Made by a program: the position numbers and the translations under genes
Notes under the pieces: model-generated
Database searches by the model: none
The model's input: the letters and a program-made list of their open reading frames with translations, nothing else
Told to the model about the DNA's origin: nothing
Shown here: piece after piece, positions 6,589 to 7,147 of the stretch
Position numbering within the stretch: position 1 is the first letter of the stretch
Layout of the letters: each line of letters opens with the position of its first letter
DNA from: RGIG3102 sp964649845
GTDB lineage: Bacteria; Bacillota; Clostridia; Oscillospirales; Ruminococcaceae
NCBI GenBank assembly: GCA_964649845.1
Contig: CAZYSS010000092.1
Location: forward strand, 1-7,147
Direction: 5' to 3'
Length of the DNA: 7,147 nucleotides

Positions 6589-7147
6589 TTATTTTACTCT
6601 CTGGAGATGCCAAATATTCTGTGCGTAATCTTCGATGGATCTGTCAGCAGAGAACATCCCTGCGTTGGCAATATTCATCAGGCTCATACGTGCCCAGCGT
6701 TCTTTGTTAGAGTAGATTCTCTGCAGTTCCAGCTGTGCATTGTGATATGCATCAAAGTCTGCACATACCATGAATGGGTCGCTGTTTACAAGATTGTCTA
6801 CGATTTCGTTGAAGTAGTTGCCGTCAATGCCGCCTTCCAGCACAGACAGAACTTCCTGCAGAACTTTGCTTCTTGCAATGTATTTCTTAGGATTGTAACC
6901 TTCCTGTGCCAGTGCTTTTGCTTCTTCAGGCAGCATACCGAACTGGATAAAGTTGTCTGCACCGCAGCATTCTTTGATTTCGATGTTTGCACCATCGTAT
7001 GTGCCGAATGTTACAGCACCGTTGATCATAAACTTCATATTGCCTGTACCGGATGCTTCTTTACCTGCAAGGGAAATCTGCTGGCTTACTTCAGAAGCAG
7101 GCATCAGTCTTTCACTTGTGGATACAGAGTAGTTTTCCAGATAGAGG
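6589..7147 (-). CDS. glgP: Glycogen/maltodextrin phosphorylase, C-terminal part (5' end outside window)
   Basis: This is a GT35, PLP-dependent phosphorylase that releases glucose-1-phosphate from alpha-1,4-glucan ends. Only the last 185 residues of roughly 750-830 are visible. The frame is open to the right edge, and the ATG at 7104 is internal: the preceding codons read LENYSVSTSERL, matching the family. The hallmark is the PLP-lysine segment GKEASGTGNMKF, with the lysine codon at 7033-7035, followed by NGAVTFGTYDGANIE. Downstream, DGNYFNEIVDNL and the C-terminal RWARMSLMNIANAGMFSADRSIEDYAQNIW are typical. Every catalytic residue in the visible part is present. It ends one base before the GH13 gene, so the two form an operon. 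The promoter lies outside the window. Confidence 0.96.
   Translation of the reverse strand, partial: LYLENYSVSTSERLMPASEVSQQISLAGKEASGTGNMKFMINGAVTFGTYDGANIEIKECCGADNFIQFGMLPEEAKALAQEGYNPKKYIARSKVLQEVLSVLEGGIDGNYFNEIVDNLVNSDPFMVCADFDAYHNAQLELQRIYSNKERWARMSLMNIANAGMFSADRSIEDYAQNIWHLQRVK

Noticed and set aside
5832..6710. Plus-strand open frame (292 codons) opposite the GH13 gene
   Set aside because: It is antisense to the GH13 and glgP coding sequence, has low-quality composition and no plausible ribosome binding site.
6589..7104. Start of glgP at the ATG ending at 7104
   Set aside because: The frame is open through the right edge and the upstream codons encode conserved phosphorylase sequence, so this Met is internal.

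Overview
The window looks like a chromosomal segment from an anaerobic Clostridia-type Firmicute. The reasons are the gene order pgk-tpiA-gpmI with strong AAGGAG/GGAGG ribosome binding sites, an AT-rich promoter region beside moderately GC-rich genes, a cofactor-independent phosphoglycerate mutase, and an M15-like/PG_binding_1 protein of a type I associate with Clostridia. The genus cannot be fixed from the sequence alone.

Layout. Positions 1-3572 hold a minus-strand lower-glycolysis operon, transcribed pgk -> tpiA -> gpmI. The gpmI gene runs off the left edge with only its last few codons missing. A hairpin with T-runs on both sides sits between pgk and tpiA. Positions 3573-3837 are a divergent AT-rich regulatory region. 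It holds good minus-strand sigma-A-type promoters for pgk and an 18-bp inverted repeat that matches the clostridial Rex (NADH/NAD+-sensing repressor) operator at 13 of 14 specified bases. Positions 3838-4521 carry one plus-strand gene for a 227-residue protein with an M15-peptidase-like domain and a peptidoglycan-binding domain, and no signal peptide. Positions 4522-4787 are a convergent intergenic region with a long interrupted palindrome and a perfect 12-bp stem-loop terminator. Positions 4788-7147 hold a second minus-strand unit: the 3' end of glycogen phosphorylase (glgP), then a complete cytoplasmic GH13 alpha-glucan hydrolase that starts one base after the glgP stop.

How the genes fit together. 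GlgP releases glucose-1-phosphate from storage glucan, and the GH13 enzyme probably trims the maltodextrins or branched stubs that phosphorylase leaves. The resulting hexose phosphates feed glycolysis, where triose-phosphate isomerase, phosphoglycerate kinase and phosphoglycerate mutase act. A Rex-type operator ahead of pgk would tie the ATP-forming section of glycolysis to the cell's NADH/NAD+ ratio. The cell-wall protein between the two units has no evident metabolic link to them. No mobile element, tRNA, rRNA or CRISPR array was seen. Most of the window is ordinary core metabolism; the regulatory dyad and the cell-wall gene are the parts most worth a second look.
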